NCBI GenBank assembly: GCA_016721905.1
Contig: JADKHH010000001.1
Span: 679,141-743,140 of the forward strand
Length of the DNA stretch: 64,000 nucleotides
From: Candidatus Opimibacter skivensis
GTDB lineage: Bacteria; Bacteroidota; Bacteroidia; Chitinophagales; Saprospiraceae
Direction of reading: 5' to 3'
The translations under genes and the position numbers were made by a program. Below the pieces are notes generated by a model. It saw only the letters and a list, made by a program, of their open reading frames with translations. It was not told the DNA's origin and made no database searches. Of this stretch, positions 15,511-22,835 are shown one piece after another. Within the stretch, counting starts at the first letter, position 1. Each line of letters opens with the position of its first letter.

Positions 15511-17436
15511 TTATTTCTTAGAATTATCCATCTCTTCAAACTCTACATCGGTGACATCACCTTCCTGGCCCTTGCCATTTGAATTGCCGGAAGTATTTGC
15601 CTGGTCCTGACCAGCATCTTGTTGACCTGCCTCCTGCTGTGCCTGGTATATATCCTGGCTGGCAGCCTGCCATGCGGCATTGAGACTTTCTAACGCCGGA
15701 TCAATTCGGTTTACATCCCTGGACTCATAGGCTGACTTCAACTCTGTGAGTGCTGATTCGATGGAAGATTTCTTATCTCCCGGAATTTTATCGCCATAAT
15801 CTTTCAGTTGTTTTTCAGTCTGGAAGATCAGGGCATCTGCTGTATTTATTTTCTCTGCCTGTTCACGGGCTATGCGGTCTGTTTCAGCATTTGCATCAGC
15901 TTCTGCTTTCATCCTTGCGATTTCTTCCTTGGATAGGCCAGTGCTTGCTTCAATACGAATCGATTGTTGCTTGCCTGTGCCTTTATCTTTAGCAGATACA
16001 CTCAGGATACCATTGGCATCAATATCAAAGGATACTTCTACCTGTGGCATTCCTCTAGGTGCCGGTGGAATTCCATCCAGGATAAACCTTCCAATAGGCC
16101 TGTTGTCCCTGGCCATCTTACGCTCACCCTGCAGGATATGAATTTCAACTGAAGGCTGATTGTCGGATGCTGTAGAATATACTTTTGACTTCTTGGTTGG
16201 AATAGTACTGTTGGACTCAATGACCACATCATAGATACCTCCCATCGTTTCGATACCCATAGAAAGTGGTGTTACATCAAGCAACAATACATCCTGAACA
16301 TCTCCACTTAATACACCACCCTGGATAGCTGCACCGATAGCTACAACTTCATCAGGATTAACTCCTTTGCTTGGTTTCTTACCAAAGAATTCTTCAACTG
16401 CAGCCTGTATGCGAGGAATACGCGTTGAACCCCCAACAAGGATAATCTCGTCTATATCTGATTTACTGATACCTGCGTCGCGGATTGCATCCTCACAAGG
16501 GCGTAATGTGCGCATCACGAGCTCTTCAGAAAGCTGTTCAAACTTAGCTTTGGTCAGTTTCGTATCAAGGTGTTTTGGAACACCATCTACTGCTGTGACA
16601 TATGGTAAAGTGATGCTGGTTTCTGAGCCACTTGACAATTCGATCTTAGCGCGTTCAGCTGCTTCTTTCAAGCGTTGGAGAGCCATTGGATCCTTTCTAA
16701 GATCGATCGCTTCCTGCTTCTTGAATTCATCCGCCAACCAGTCAATAATCACCTGGTCAAAATCATCACCACCCAAATGGGTATCACCGTTGGTAGATTT
16801 TACTTCAAACACACCATCCCCGAGTTCGAGAATGGATACGTCGAATGTTCCTCCTCCGAGGTCATAAACCGCGATGGTCATGTCCTTGTGCTTCTTATCA
16901 AGACCATAAGCCAAAGCTGCGGCTGTTGGTTCATTGATGATCCGGCGTACATTCAAGCCTGCGATTTCGCCTGCTTCTTTTGTAGCCTGGCGCTGGGAGT
17001 CGTTGAAATAAGCGGGAACAGTAATTACTGCATCCTTTACTTCCTGGCCGAGATAATCTTCAGCTACTTTTTTCATTTTCTGCAGGATGATCGCGGAGAT
17101 CTCCTGCGGGGTATACTGGCGACCATCAATTTCCACCTTTACGGTATCATTTGGTCCGCTCTTTACCGGGTATGTGACCCGGCCTGATTCCTTTGTGACT
17201 TCAGCAAAGCGATTTCCCATAAATCGCTTGATGGAATAAACGGTCCGACGGGCATTGGTGATGGCCTGTCTCTTGGCTGGATCTCCAACTTTCCGTTCCC
17301 CATTATCTAAAAAGGCAACTATTGACGGGGTAGTTCTTCTGCCTTCATCATTGGCGATAACTGTTGGCTCATTACCTTCAATTACAGCAACACAGGAGTT
17401 TGTGGTACCCAGGTCAATTCCGATTATTTTACTCAT
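15511..17436 (-). CDS. dnaK: Chaperone DnaK (Hsp70)
   Basis: 641 aa cytoplasmic ATP-dependent chaperone. ATPase domain from IGIDLGTTNSCVAV (4-17), with NEPTAAALAYGLDKK, DLGGGTFDVSIL and ILVGGSTRIPR; linker DVLLLDVTPLSMGIE; substrate-binding beta domain; helical lid from about 510. A Gln/Gly/Asn-rich tail ends in a VEFEEM-type acidic motif. Length is normal. Neither dnaJ nor grpE is adjacent, and no CIRCE element (TTAGCACTC-N9-GAGTGCTAA) is visible upstream, so regulation is probably by a heat-shock sigma factor whose site I cannot identify. Confidence 0.97.
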   Translation of the reverse strand: MSKIIGIDLGTTNSCVAVIEGNEPTVIANDEGRRTTPSIVAFLDNGERKVGDPAKRQAITNARRTVYSIKRFMGNRFAEVTKESGRVTYPVKSGPNDTVKVEIDGRQYTPQEISAIILQKMKKVAEDYLGQEVKDAVITVPAYFNDSQRQATKEAGEIAGLNVRRIINEPTAAALAYGLDKKHKDMTIAVYDLGGGTFDVSILELGDGVFEVKSTNGDTHLGGDDFDQVIIDWLADEFKKQEAIDLRKDPMALQRLKEAAERAKIELSSGSETSITLPYVTAVDGVPKHLDTKLTKAKFEQLSEELVMRTLRPCEDAIRDAGISKSDIDEIILVGGSTRIPRIQAAVEEFFGKKPSKGVNPDEVVAIGAAIQGGVLSGDVQDVLLLDVTPLSMGIETMGGIYDVVIESNSTIPTKKSKVYSTASDNQPSVEIHILQGERKMARDNRPIGRFILDGIPPAPRGMPQVEVSFDIDANGILSVSAKDKGTGKQQSIRIEASTGLSKEEIARMKAEADANAETDRIAREQAEKINTADALIFQTEKQLKDYGDKIPGDKKSSIESALTELKSAYESRDVNRIDPALESLNAAWQAASQDIYQAQQEAGQQDAGQDQANTSGNSNGKGQEGDVTDVEFEEMDNSKK

Positions 17437-17641
17437 ACTGTTCGTTTTTTGAATTTCTAAACCTGATTTCTTATTCGTTACTCACTCCTGATCAATGCGT
17501 GTGCCATGCCCATTTTGGGCTCCAGAATGTGCCAAAAGAGGAATAAAACTGTTGGATATGACAGGGTCAAGGAGTGAAATCTGACAAATAGTCAGAAGTC
17601 AGCGGATAATTGCCTTAGAAATGAATATTGCGGGAAAGTGG

Positions 17642-18637
17642 CTATTGAAAATTAAGATCTCCGGTCACACTGCCGTTTTTCAAACTGTCAAGTGATTGGT
17701 TGTGAAGTCCATAACCCATGTTGTCTGAAAAGTTGCGTGAAGTAACAATACCTTTTCCTTCAGAGAGGTTAGTATACTCAGGGATTTCTTGTGTACTTGT
17801 AATTCCGGTATTGGCTAGCGTGATCGTTTGGTAATTCTGTAGCTCCTTGCCTCCGCACCAGACGATGATGTCAATGCTTTCAAATATTCTAGTGGCATCC
17901 GGATCAACATCAATATTTGCACTGACAGAATTATAGAATTCACCCCCATTCCATTTATACCCCGGTGTAGCGGTGCCGTCAGGATCTTCAATTCCCTGGG
18001 CTATAGTCCATTTCACAGACAAAGGGATAAACAAATTACCCGTTTCAGGAGACTTTTCCCTGTAATTGAAGCGCATCTGCAAGTCATAGATACCTGCGTC
18101 GGGTATATCAGTCCAGGAAAAGGTAAAATCGGAATTTGATTTGAATAACAAGCTAGTTCCAGCGGAAGGGTTACGTAATACCGGAGCAGGGAGGATGATA
18201 GTTTCAGCTGTGACCAGCTCGGATTGTTCGTTTCGTTTTAGGATAAACTGATATTCATCTCCGACTACAAAATTTATGATGTTGCCTTTTATTTTGTAGA
18301 GGTAGTTTGGTGCCTGGGCAAAGGCTCCTTCTTCTCTGGGGTACCCCTCGAGGTTGCCATCAACCCTGGTCAACGTATATTCCTGGCCACTGGCAATTCT
18401 CTTGAGTTTAACCACAGCATTAGGATAGTAGAGAGAATCTGCGATGAGAGCGATACTGTCTGCTGAGATATTTGGATCCAGGAATGCCTTTTCGACGCGG
18501 ATGTATACAGCGGTATCGCTTTTGGATAGGAAAGCCCAAACGATTGGAATATCCTTCCATTTGTCAGTCACTACCAGTTCATTATCACAGGCTGTAAAGA
18601 GAAATCCTGTAAAAATCAGTCCAAACATCCATTTCAT
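17642..18637 (-). CDS. DUF4249-like lipoprotein
   Basis: 331 aa. Signal peptide with lipobox FTAC, Cys17. The N-terminal WKDIPIVWAFLSKSDTAVYI-like strand, a middle region with FSWTDIPDAGIYDLQMRFNY (an Ig/FN3-like edge), and the C-terminal YTNLSEGKGIVTSRN segment resemble DUF4249 surface lipoproteins, which often accompany TonB-dependent receptors in Bacteroidota. No receptor gene is adjacent here. Function unknown; probably outer-membrane anchored. Its -7 box nearly abuts the start codon. Confidence 0.7.
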   Translation of the reverse strand: MKWMFGLIFTGFLFTACDNELVVTDKWKDIPIVWAFLSKSDTAVYIRVEKAFLDPNISADSIALIADSLYYPNAVVKLKRIASGQEYTLTRVDGNLEGYPREEGAFAQAPNYLYKIKGNIINFVVGDEYQFILKRNEQSELVTAETIILPAPVLRNPSAGTSLLFKSNSDFTFSWTDIPDAGIYDLQMRFNYREKSPETGNLFIPLSVKWTIAQGIEDPDGTATPGYKWNGGEFYNSVSANIDVDPDATRIFESIDIIVWCGGKELQNYQTITLANTGITSTQEIPEYTNLSEGKGIVTSRNFSDNMGYGLHNQSLDSLKNGSVTGDLNFQ

Positions 18638-18641
18638 GGCG

Positions 18642-18649
18642 CAAAAATA
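18642..18649 (-). promoter_or_regulatory. Putative -7 box abutting the lipoprotein start
   Basis: TATTTTTG on the minus strand, exact TAnnTTTG match, ending 4 bases before the ATG at 18637. Predicts leaderless or nearly leaderless mRNA. Confidence 0.5.
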
Positions 18650-18710
18650 GGGTTTTAAACCTTCTTGCAGCCGGAAAAGGCAAGAAATGAAAGCCTTTGG
18701 TCAAAAGCAC

Positions 18711-18738
18711 TTGCTTTAAGATCCTGCATTTATCTTTG
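18711..18738 (+). promoter_or_regulatory. panB promoter TTG-N17-TATCTTTG
   Basis: TTG at 18711-18713, 17-base spacer, TATCTTTG at 18731-18738. Both elements fit the Bacteroidota promoter consensus. The ATG is 40 bases downstream. Confidence 0.7.
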
Positions 18739-18778
18739 GTGTGAATTTGATTTTTCAGCTTCCTAGAATTACAATTGT

Positions 18779-19594
18779 ATGTCAGTCCATAGCAAAGCCA
18801 AAAGGATTACCACCCACATCATCCATGAGATGAAAGGGGCGGGAGAAAAGATAGCCATGCTTACCGGGTATGACTTTTCCATGGCCAAAATCCTTGATGA
18901 CGCAGGTATTGACATTATCCTGGTAGGTGACAGTGCTTCCAATGTCATGGCAGGGCACGAAACGACCTTACCTATTACCCTGGATCAGATGATTTATCAT
19001 GCTTCTTCTGTGGTCAGGGCTGTCTCCAAAGCATTGGTGGTAGTGGACCTTCCTTTTGGCAGTTACCAGGGAAACAGTAAACTGGCGCTTGAATCGTCTG
19101 TAAGAATCATGAAAGAATCCGGGGCACATGCCGTAAAACTCGAAGGAGGTGCAGAAATAGGTGAATCTATCACCAGGATATTGTCAGCAGGTGTTCCTGT
19201 CATGGGGCACCTTGGGCTCACCCCTCAATCTATCTACAAATTTGGAACCTATGTAGTCAGGGCCAAAGAAGAAGAGGAAGCCATTAAATTGAAAAGTGAC
19301 GCTCTACTCCTTCAGGAATTAGGATGTTTCGCCCTGGTGCTTGAAAAAATTCCTGCTGCACTGGCAACAGAAGTCAGTAAATCCCTTGACATCCCTACCA
19401 TTGGTATTGGCGCAGGAAACGGAACCGACGGACAGGTGCTCGTCGTGCATGATATGATCGGCCTGACGCATGATTTTCATCCGAGATTCCTGAGGAGATA
19501 TCTCAACCTCTATGATGAAATACACAAAGCTGTTGGCGAGTATGTGCAGGATGTGAGGTCAGGCGATTTTCCAAATGAAAATGAACAGTACTAA
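18779..19594 (+). CDS. panB: 3-methyl-2-oxobutanoate hydroxymethyltransferase PanB
   Basis: 271 aa TIM-barrel enzyme adding a hydroxymethyl group from methylene-THF to ketoisovalerate, the first step of pantothenate (coenzyme A) synthesis. Signatures: MLTGYDFSMAKILDDAGID, VGDSASNVMAGHETTLPI (metal-binding Asp), KLEGG, PVMGHLGLTPQS, IPTIGIGAGNGTDGQVLV. coaBC, a later step of the same route, is at 48098. mltG follows after 36 bases. Confidence 0.95.
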   Translation: MSVHSKAKRITTHIIHEMKGAGEKIAMLTGYDFSMAKILDDAGIDIILVGDSASNVMAGHETTLPITLDQMIYHASSVVRAVSKALVVVDLPFGSYQGNSKLALESSVRIMKESGAHAVKLEGGAEIGESITRILSAGVPVMGHLGLTPQSIYKFGTYVVRAKEEEEAIKLKSDALLLQELGCFALVLEKIPAALATEVSKSLDIPTIGIGAGNGTDGQVLVVHDMIGLTHDFHPRFLRRYLNLYDEIHKAVGEYVQDVRSGDFPNENEQY

Positions 19595-19630
19595 TTTCCA
19601 AACCGAATCTGACCTTCAAAATCTTTTCCT

Positions 19631-20659
19631 TTGAAACGTATTTTGCTCATTGCCGGCCTCATCTTATTTTGTGTGGCAGGTTTTTACGGATACCAGTTCT
19701 ACCACAAAGCATTCAGTGTCAATACACCTTCTGTATTAGACAATAATATATTGCTGATACAGGAAGGTGCAGTGCTTGAAGATGTGATCGACAGTCTTGT
19801 AGCAAATGGACAAATACTCAAAGAGGACCATTTCAGATGGACTGCCGGTAAAATGAACTACTATGATGGCACCATCCGAAAGGGCCGGTATGTTATTCCA
19901 GCACCAGCAAGTAGTAAGACGTTAATTTCATTATTGCGTGGCGGCAAACAAACGCCGCTGGGACTTACCATCCAGAATGTCAGAACTATTGAACAGATGT
20001 GTGGAAGAGTTGCTGCCCGGCTTGAATTTGATTCCATTGACCTGGCTACATATCTGAACACTCGTTTTGATTCTGTTGCGGGTACAAGGCCGGAGACAAG
20101 ACTTACCCGCTTTATCCCTAACACGTATGAATTCTACTGGACGGTTTCCCCAGAAGATTTCTGCAAAAGAATGCTTAAGGAATATGATCGTTTCTGGACG
20201 GAGGAGAAAAAAGCAAAAGCAGTTGCTGTAGGCTTGACTCCGGAGGAAGTATACACCCTGGCGTCCATCATCGAAAAAGAAACCAATTATAATCCTGAAA
20301 AGACAAGGATGGCCGGTGTATATCTCAATCGTATCAGGGATAGCATACCCTTGCAAGCGGATCCTACTATTGTTTTTGCGTTAGGTGATTTTGAAATACG
20401 GCGGATACTCTATGGTCATCTGGATGTCGTATCACCCTACAATACTTACCGTAATTTAGGTTTACCTCCAGGCCCAATCTTCATGCCGGGATTACCATCC
20501 ATCAATGCAGTACTTGACCGTGAGGTACATGATTATTTGTATTTCTGTGCCAGACCAACTGATGATGGCCCAGGCCATGCTTTTGCAACTACCCTACCCG
20601 CTCACAATGAAAACGCAAGAAGATATCAGCGTTGGCTTGATGAGCAAGGAATCAGATAA
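19631..20659 (+). CDS. mltG: Endolytic murein transglycosylase MltG
   Basis: 342 aa YceG-family enzyme that cleaves nascent peptidoglycan strands at the inner membrane. One N-terminal transmembrane anchor (residues about 4-22), a LysM-like region, and the catalytic LASIIEKETNYNPE segment (Glu at 215-217), followed by LQADPTIVFALG and SPYNTYRNLGLPPGPI, all diagnostic. The start codon is TTG (19631), giving MKRILLIAGL; there is no nearby ATG in frame and the TM anchor begins at once. It lies 36 bases after panB. Its stop and that of the converging OmpA gene are one base apart. Confidence 0.92.
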   Translation: MKRILLIAGLILFCVAGFYGYQFYHKAFSVNTPSVLDNNILLIQEGAVLEDVIDSLVANGQILKEDHFRWTAGKMNYYDGTIRKGRYVIPAPASSKTLISLLRGGKQTPLGLTIQNVRTIEQMCGRVAARLEFDSIDLATYLNTRFDSVAGTRPETRLTRFIPNTYEFYWTVSPEDFCKRMLKEYDRFWTEEKKAKAVAVGLTPEEVYTLASIIEKETNYNPEKTRMAGVYLNRIRDSIPLQADPTIVFALGDFEIRRILYGHLDVVSPYNTYRNLGLPPGPIFMPGLPSINAVLDREVHDYLYFCARPTDDGPGHAFATTLPAHNENARRYQRWLDEQGIR

Positions 20660-20660
20660 T

Positions 20661-22019
20661 CTACAGCCCCGGGGTCAGATTGAATTCAACTCGTCTGTTA
20701 AGTGTCCTGCCTGAATAGGTACTGTTGTCAGCAATTGGTTTTGAAGGACCAAAGCCTTGAAAACTCATCCTATTGGTTGGAATGCCTTTACTCGCAAGAT
20801 AATCGTAACAGGCTTTAGCTCTGTTTTCAGAAAGTTTCCTGTTGACTTCGGCGGTACCTGTGTTGTCGGTATGACCATCTATACTAAGTTTATAATCAGG
20901 ATACTTATTCATGATACTCACGATCTGGTTGAGTACACCATAACTTTCAGGGACCAGTGTAGCTTTTCCTAACTGAAACTGCACAGCCTTCATCGCAAAT
21001 GTCAATATTTCCTTGTCAGCCGCTTCTATCACCGGACATCCTGCATTGGAAATGGGTCCGTATGTTTTAGGGCATTTATCCTTGCTGTCTTCTGTGCCGT
21101 CCATATCTGTATCAGGACATCCCTGGAAAGCAGAAATTCCTGCGAAGGTCGGGCATTTGTCAAGTGCATCTTCAATACCATCCCCGTCTGTATCAGGGCA
21201 ACCATTGAAAGCGGCGACACCAGGAACTGTAGGACATAAATCCACACCGTCTTTGACGCCATCCCCATCTGAATCAGGGCAGCCATTAAATTCCAGCAAG
21301 CCAGCAATTACCGGACAATCATCACGTGAATCTTCAACACCGTCCCCATCCGAATCCGGGCAACCTCTGAAAACCTCCAGACCTGCGACTGTCGGACATA
21401 TATCTTCCTTATCAAAAATGCCATCCATGTCGGTGTCTACATCCGGTATATCCAGCACGGGCATCACTTCAACAGTGTCGATTTCTTTTCTTGCGAAGAA
21501 GTACTTAAATCCAATGCCATGATTGAAATTGGAATTGTTTTCAGCACTACTCCACCTATATTCGGATTGGACATTGAAATAAGCATTTTTAGCAATCTTA
21601 ATATCCAAACCGATACCCACCGGAGTCTGTACATTGAAACTATCCATGCCCTGGTAGACACCTCCTGCCCCTGCAAGCAGGTAAGGACTGAAAATATTGG
21701 GATTGCTCAACGGATAATAATGCATCTGTGCATCGAGCCCGATAATGGAAGTATTAGTAAGTTCTTCAGTTTTACTGCTAAGTCCGATTTTAACCGGGAG
21801 ATTGAGCATAAAATGCTTTGAAAGCGGGGCATGAAAGCCAAACTCGAAACCATCCCTGTAATCCTTGAAAGCACCAAAGTCTCCGCCGTTGAGCGTCTGG
21901 TAATCCAGGAAAAGCCTCTTGAAACTCACACCTACCGGAAGTTTCTGAGCAGATAAACTAAGGCTCAACGAAAGGAGCATCCCTATACCTAAAAGCTTGT
22001 GCAGATGTGACAGTTTCAT
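20661..22019 (-). CDS. OmpA-family protein with thrombospondin type 3 repeats
   Basis: 452 aa from the Met at 22019 (an upstream in-frame ATG at 22040 adds seven residues ahead of the signal peptide). Signal peptide ending LSAQ; residues about 25-165 a small OmpA-type beta-barrel region (GFEFGFHAPLSKHFMLNLP, then SEYRWSSAENN). About five calcium-binding TSP3 repeats follow (DSDGDGVEDSRDDCP-type, about 180-310), then a C-terminal OmpA peptidoglycan-binding domain with DGHTDNTGTAEVNRKLSENR. The family tethers outer membrane to cell wall and is abundant in Bacteroidota. The TSP3 region is repetitive at DNA level (21013-21430), a possible site of unit gain or loss. Confidence 0.9.
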   Translation of the reverse strand: MKLSHLHKLLGIGMLLSLSLSLSAQKLPVGVSFKRLFLDYQTLNGGDFGAFKDYRDGFEFGFHAPLSKHFMLNLPVKIGLSSKTEELTNTSIIGLDAQMHYYPLSNPNIFSPYLLAGAGGVYQGMDSFNVQTPVGIGLDIKIAKNAYFNVQSEYRWSSAENNSNFNHGIGFKYFFARKEIDTVEVMPVLDIPDVDTDMDGIFDKEDICPTVAGLEVFRGCPDSDGDGVEDSRDDCPVIAGLLEFNGCPDSDGDGVKDGVDLCPTVPGVAAFNGCPDTDGDGIEDALDKCPTFAGISAFQGCPDTDMDGTEDSKDKCPKTYGPISNAGCPVIEAADKEILTFAMKAVQFQLGKATLVPESYGVLNQIVSIMNKYPDYKLSIDGHTDNTGTAEVNRKLSENRAKACYDYLASKGIPTNRMSFQGFGPSKPIADNSTYSGRTLNRRVEFNLTPGL

Positions 22020-22083
22020 AACAGAGTAGTTAAATAACAAGGATAAAGATATAATGATATTTTAATATATGAGTGCTTATATC

Positions 22084-22099
22084 CTTATTGGACAATAAG
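22084..22099. promoter_or_regulatory. Palindrome upstream of the OmpA gene
   Basis: CTTATTG-GA-CAATAAG, a perfect 7-bp inverted repeat, 65 bases upstream of the Met at 22019 and 42 bases before the end of the asparaginase gene. It could be an operator or a small terminator-like hairpin; there is no T-tract on either side. Confidence 0.3.
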
Positions 22100-22140
22100 A
22101 TAAGGTGAGAAATGCCTGAAAAGATACTGAAATCTGTGGT

Positions 22141-22626
22141 TTAGAGGGCTTCAAACAGGCCTGTGCTCCTGTTTTTCCGGACTTTATCCCAGGTAAAACA
22201 TCGCCCGTTCATCGCAATATAGACCCCTGGAGGCATTACCTGGACGAACGCCAGGGCGCTGCCCAGATTGAAAAACCCATCGGATGAGGTCCCGAAAGCG
22301 TATGGAATCATAGCCCCGGTCAGGACGATTGTCTTCTCAATATTTGCTGCTGCAAGCTCTTTGGCCGTCTCTACCATCCGGTCTGTTCCATGTGTGATGA
22401 GGATCTTGTCGAGTTTTGCCCTGACACAATTATGGACGATGATGCCTCTGTCCTCTTCTGTCATTTCCAGGCTATCCACCATCATCAGGGTCTTAACATC
22501 AATATCCAGGGAACAACGGCCGCGCTCAAACATTTCCTTGAGGTGGGTGCCTTCAAAATATAACTGTCCGGTGATGTAATTATACTGTTTGTCGAAAGTG
22601 CCTCCGGTGACGAATACTTGTATCAT
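22141..22626 (-). CDS. Short asparaginase-domain protein
   Basis: 161 aa, equal to only the N-terminal catalytic domain of L-asparaginase. Both catalytic threonine motifs are present: TGGTFDK (first Thr region, 7-13) and ITHGTDRM (THGTD, 78-82), plus LTGAMIPYAFGTSSDGFFNLG. Full-length asparaginases are about 330 aa with a second domain that helps build the dimer interface. Single-domain forms are known as a separate family in proteobacteria and Bacteroidota, so this is not necessarily truncated: it starts with a proper ATG and ends in an ordinary Glu-Ala-Leu tail. Likely a cytoplasmic amidohydrolase; substrate uncertain. Confidence 0.82.
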   Translation of the reverse strand: MIQVFVTGGTFDKQYNYITGQLYFEGTHLKEMFERGRCSLDIDVKTLMMVDSLEMTEEDRGIIVHNCVRAKLDKILITHGTDRMVETAKELAAANIEKTIVLTGAMIPYAFGTSSDGFFNLGSALAFVQVMPPGVYIAMNGRCFTWDKVRKNRSTGLFEAL

Positions 22627-22650
22627 GGGTTAAAGGTAAAAGTTTATGAG

Positions 22651-22760
22651 AAAAGGCGGAGGCTTAGGCTTAGGCTAAGGGGGATAGGCGGAAAGGCTGA
22701 AGGGCTGAAGGGGCTTAAGAGGCTTAAGAGGCTAAAGAGACCTAAGAGGCAGACGAGGCA
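22651..22760 (+). repeat. Purine-rich GGCTTAGG / GGCTTAAGA repeat tract
   Basis: GGCGGAGGCTTAGGCTTAGG then GGCTGAAGGGCTGAAGGGGC, GGCTTAAGAGGCTTAAGAGG and related units, strongly purine-rich on the plus strand. Shares words with 14225-14270. It lies upstream of the asparaginase gene and beyond the terminator of the M16 operon. Confidence 0.65.
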
Positions 22761-22763
22761 AGT

Positions 22764-22794
22764 AAAAAGAAAAAGGGTTCAATTGCTTGAACCC
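22764..22794 (-). terminator. Rho-independent terminator of the M16 peptidase operon
   Basis: Perfect 8-bp stem GGGTTCAA / TTGAACCC (22775-22782 with 22787-22794, loop TTGC). On the minus strand it is followed by T5-C-T5. It lies 42 bases past the stop of the gene at 22836. Confidence 0.88.
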
Positions 22795-22835
22795 CCTTCT
22801 GGTATTAGATATTTAAATAAGGATCAATCCTCATT

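Noticed and set aside
17437..17641. CIRCE or heat-shock operator upstream of dnaK
   Set aside because: No inverted TTAGCACTC element or other clear palindrome was found in the gap.
21013..21430. Tandem repeats that could suggest a CRISPR array
   Set aside because: They encode the TSP3 calcium repeats of the OmpA protein; the spacing is codon-based and the units are not identical.
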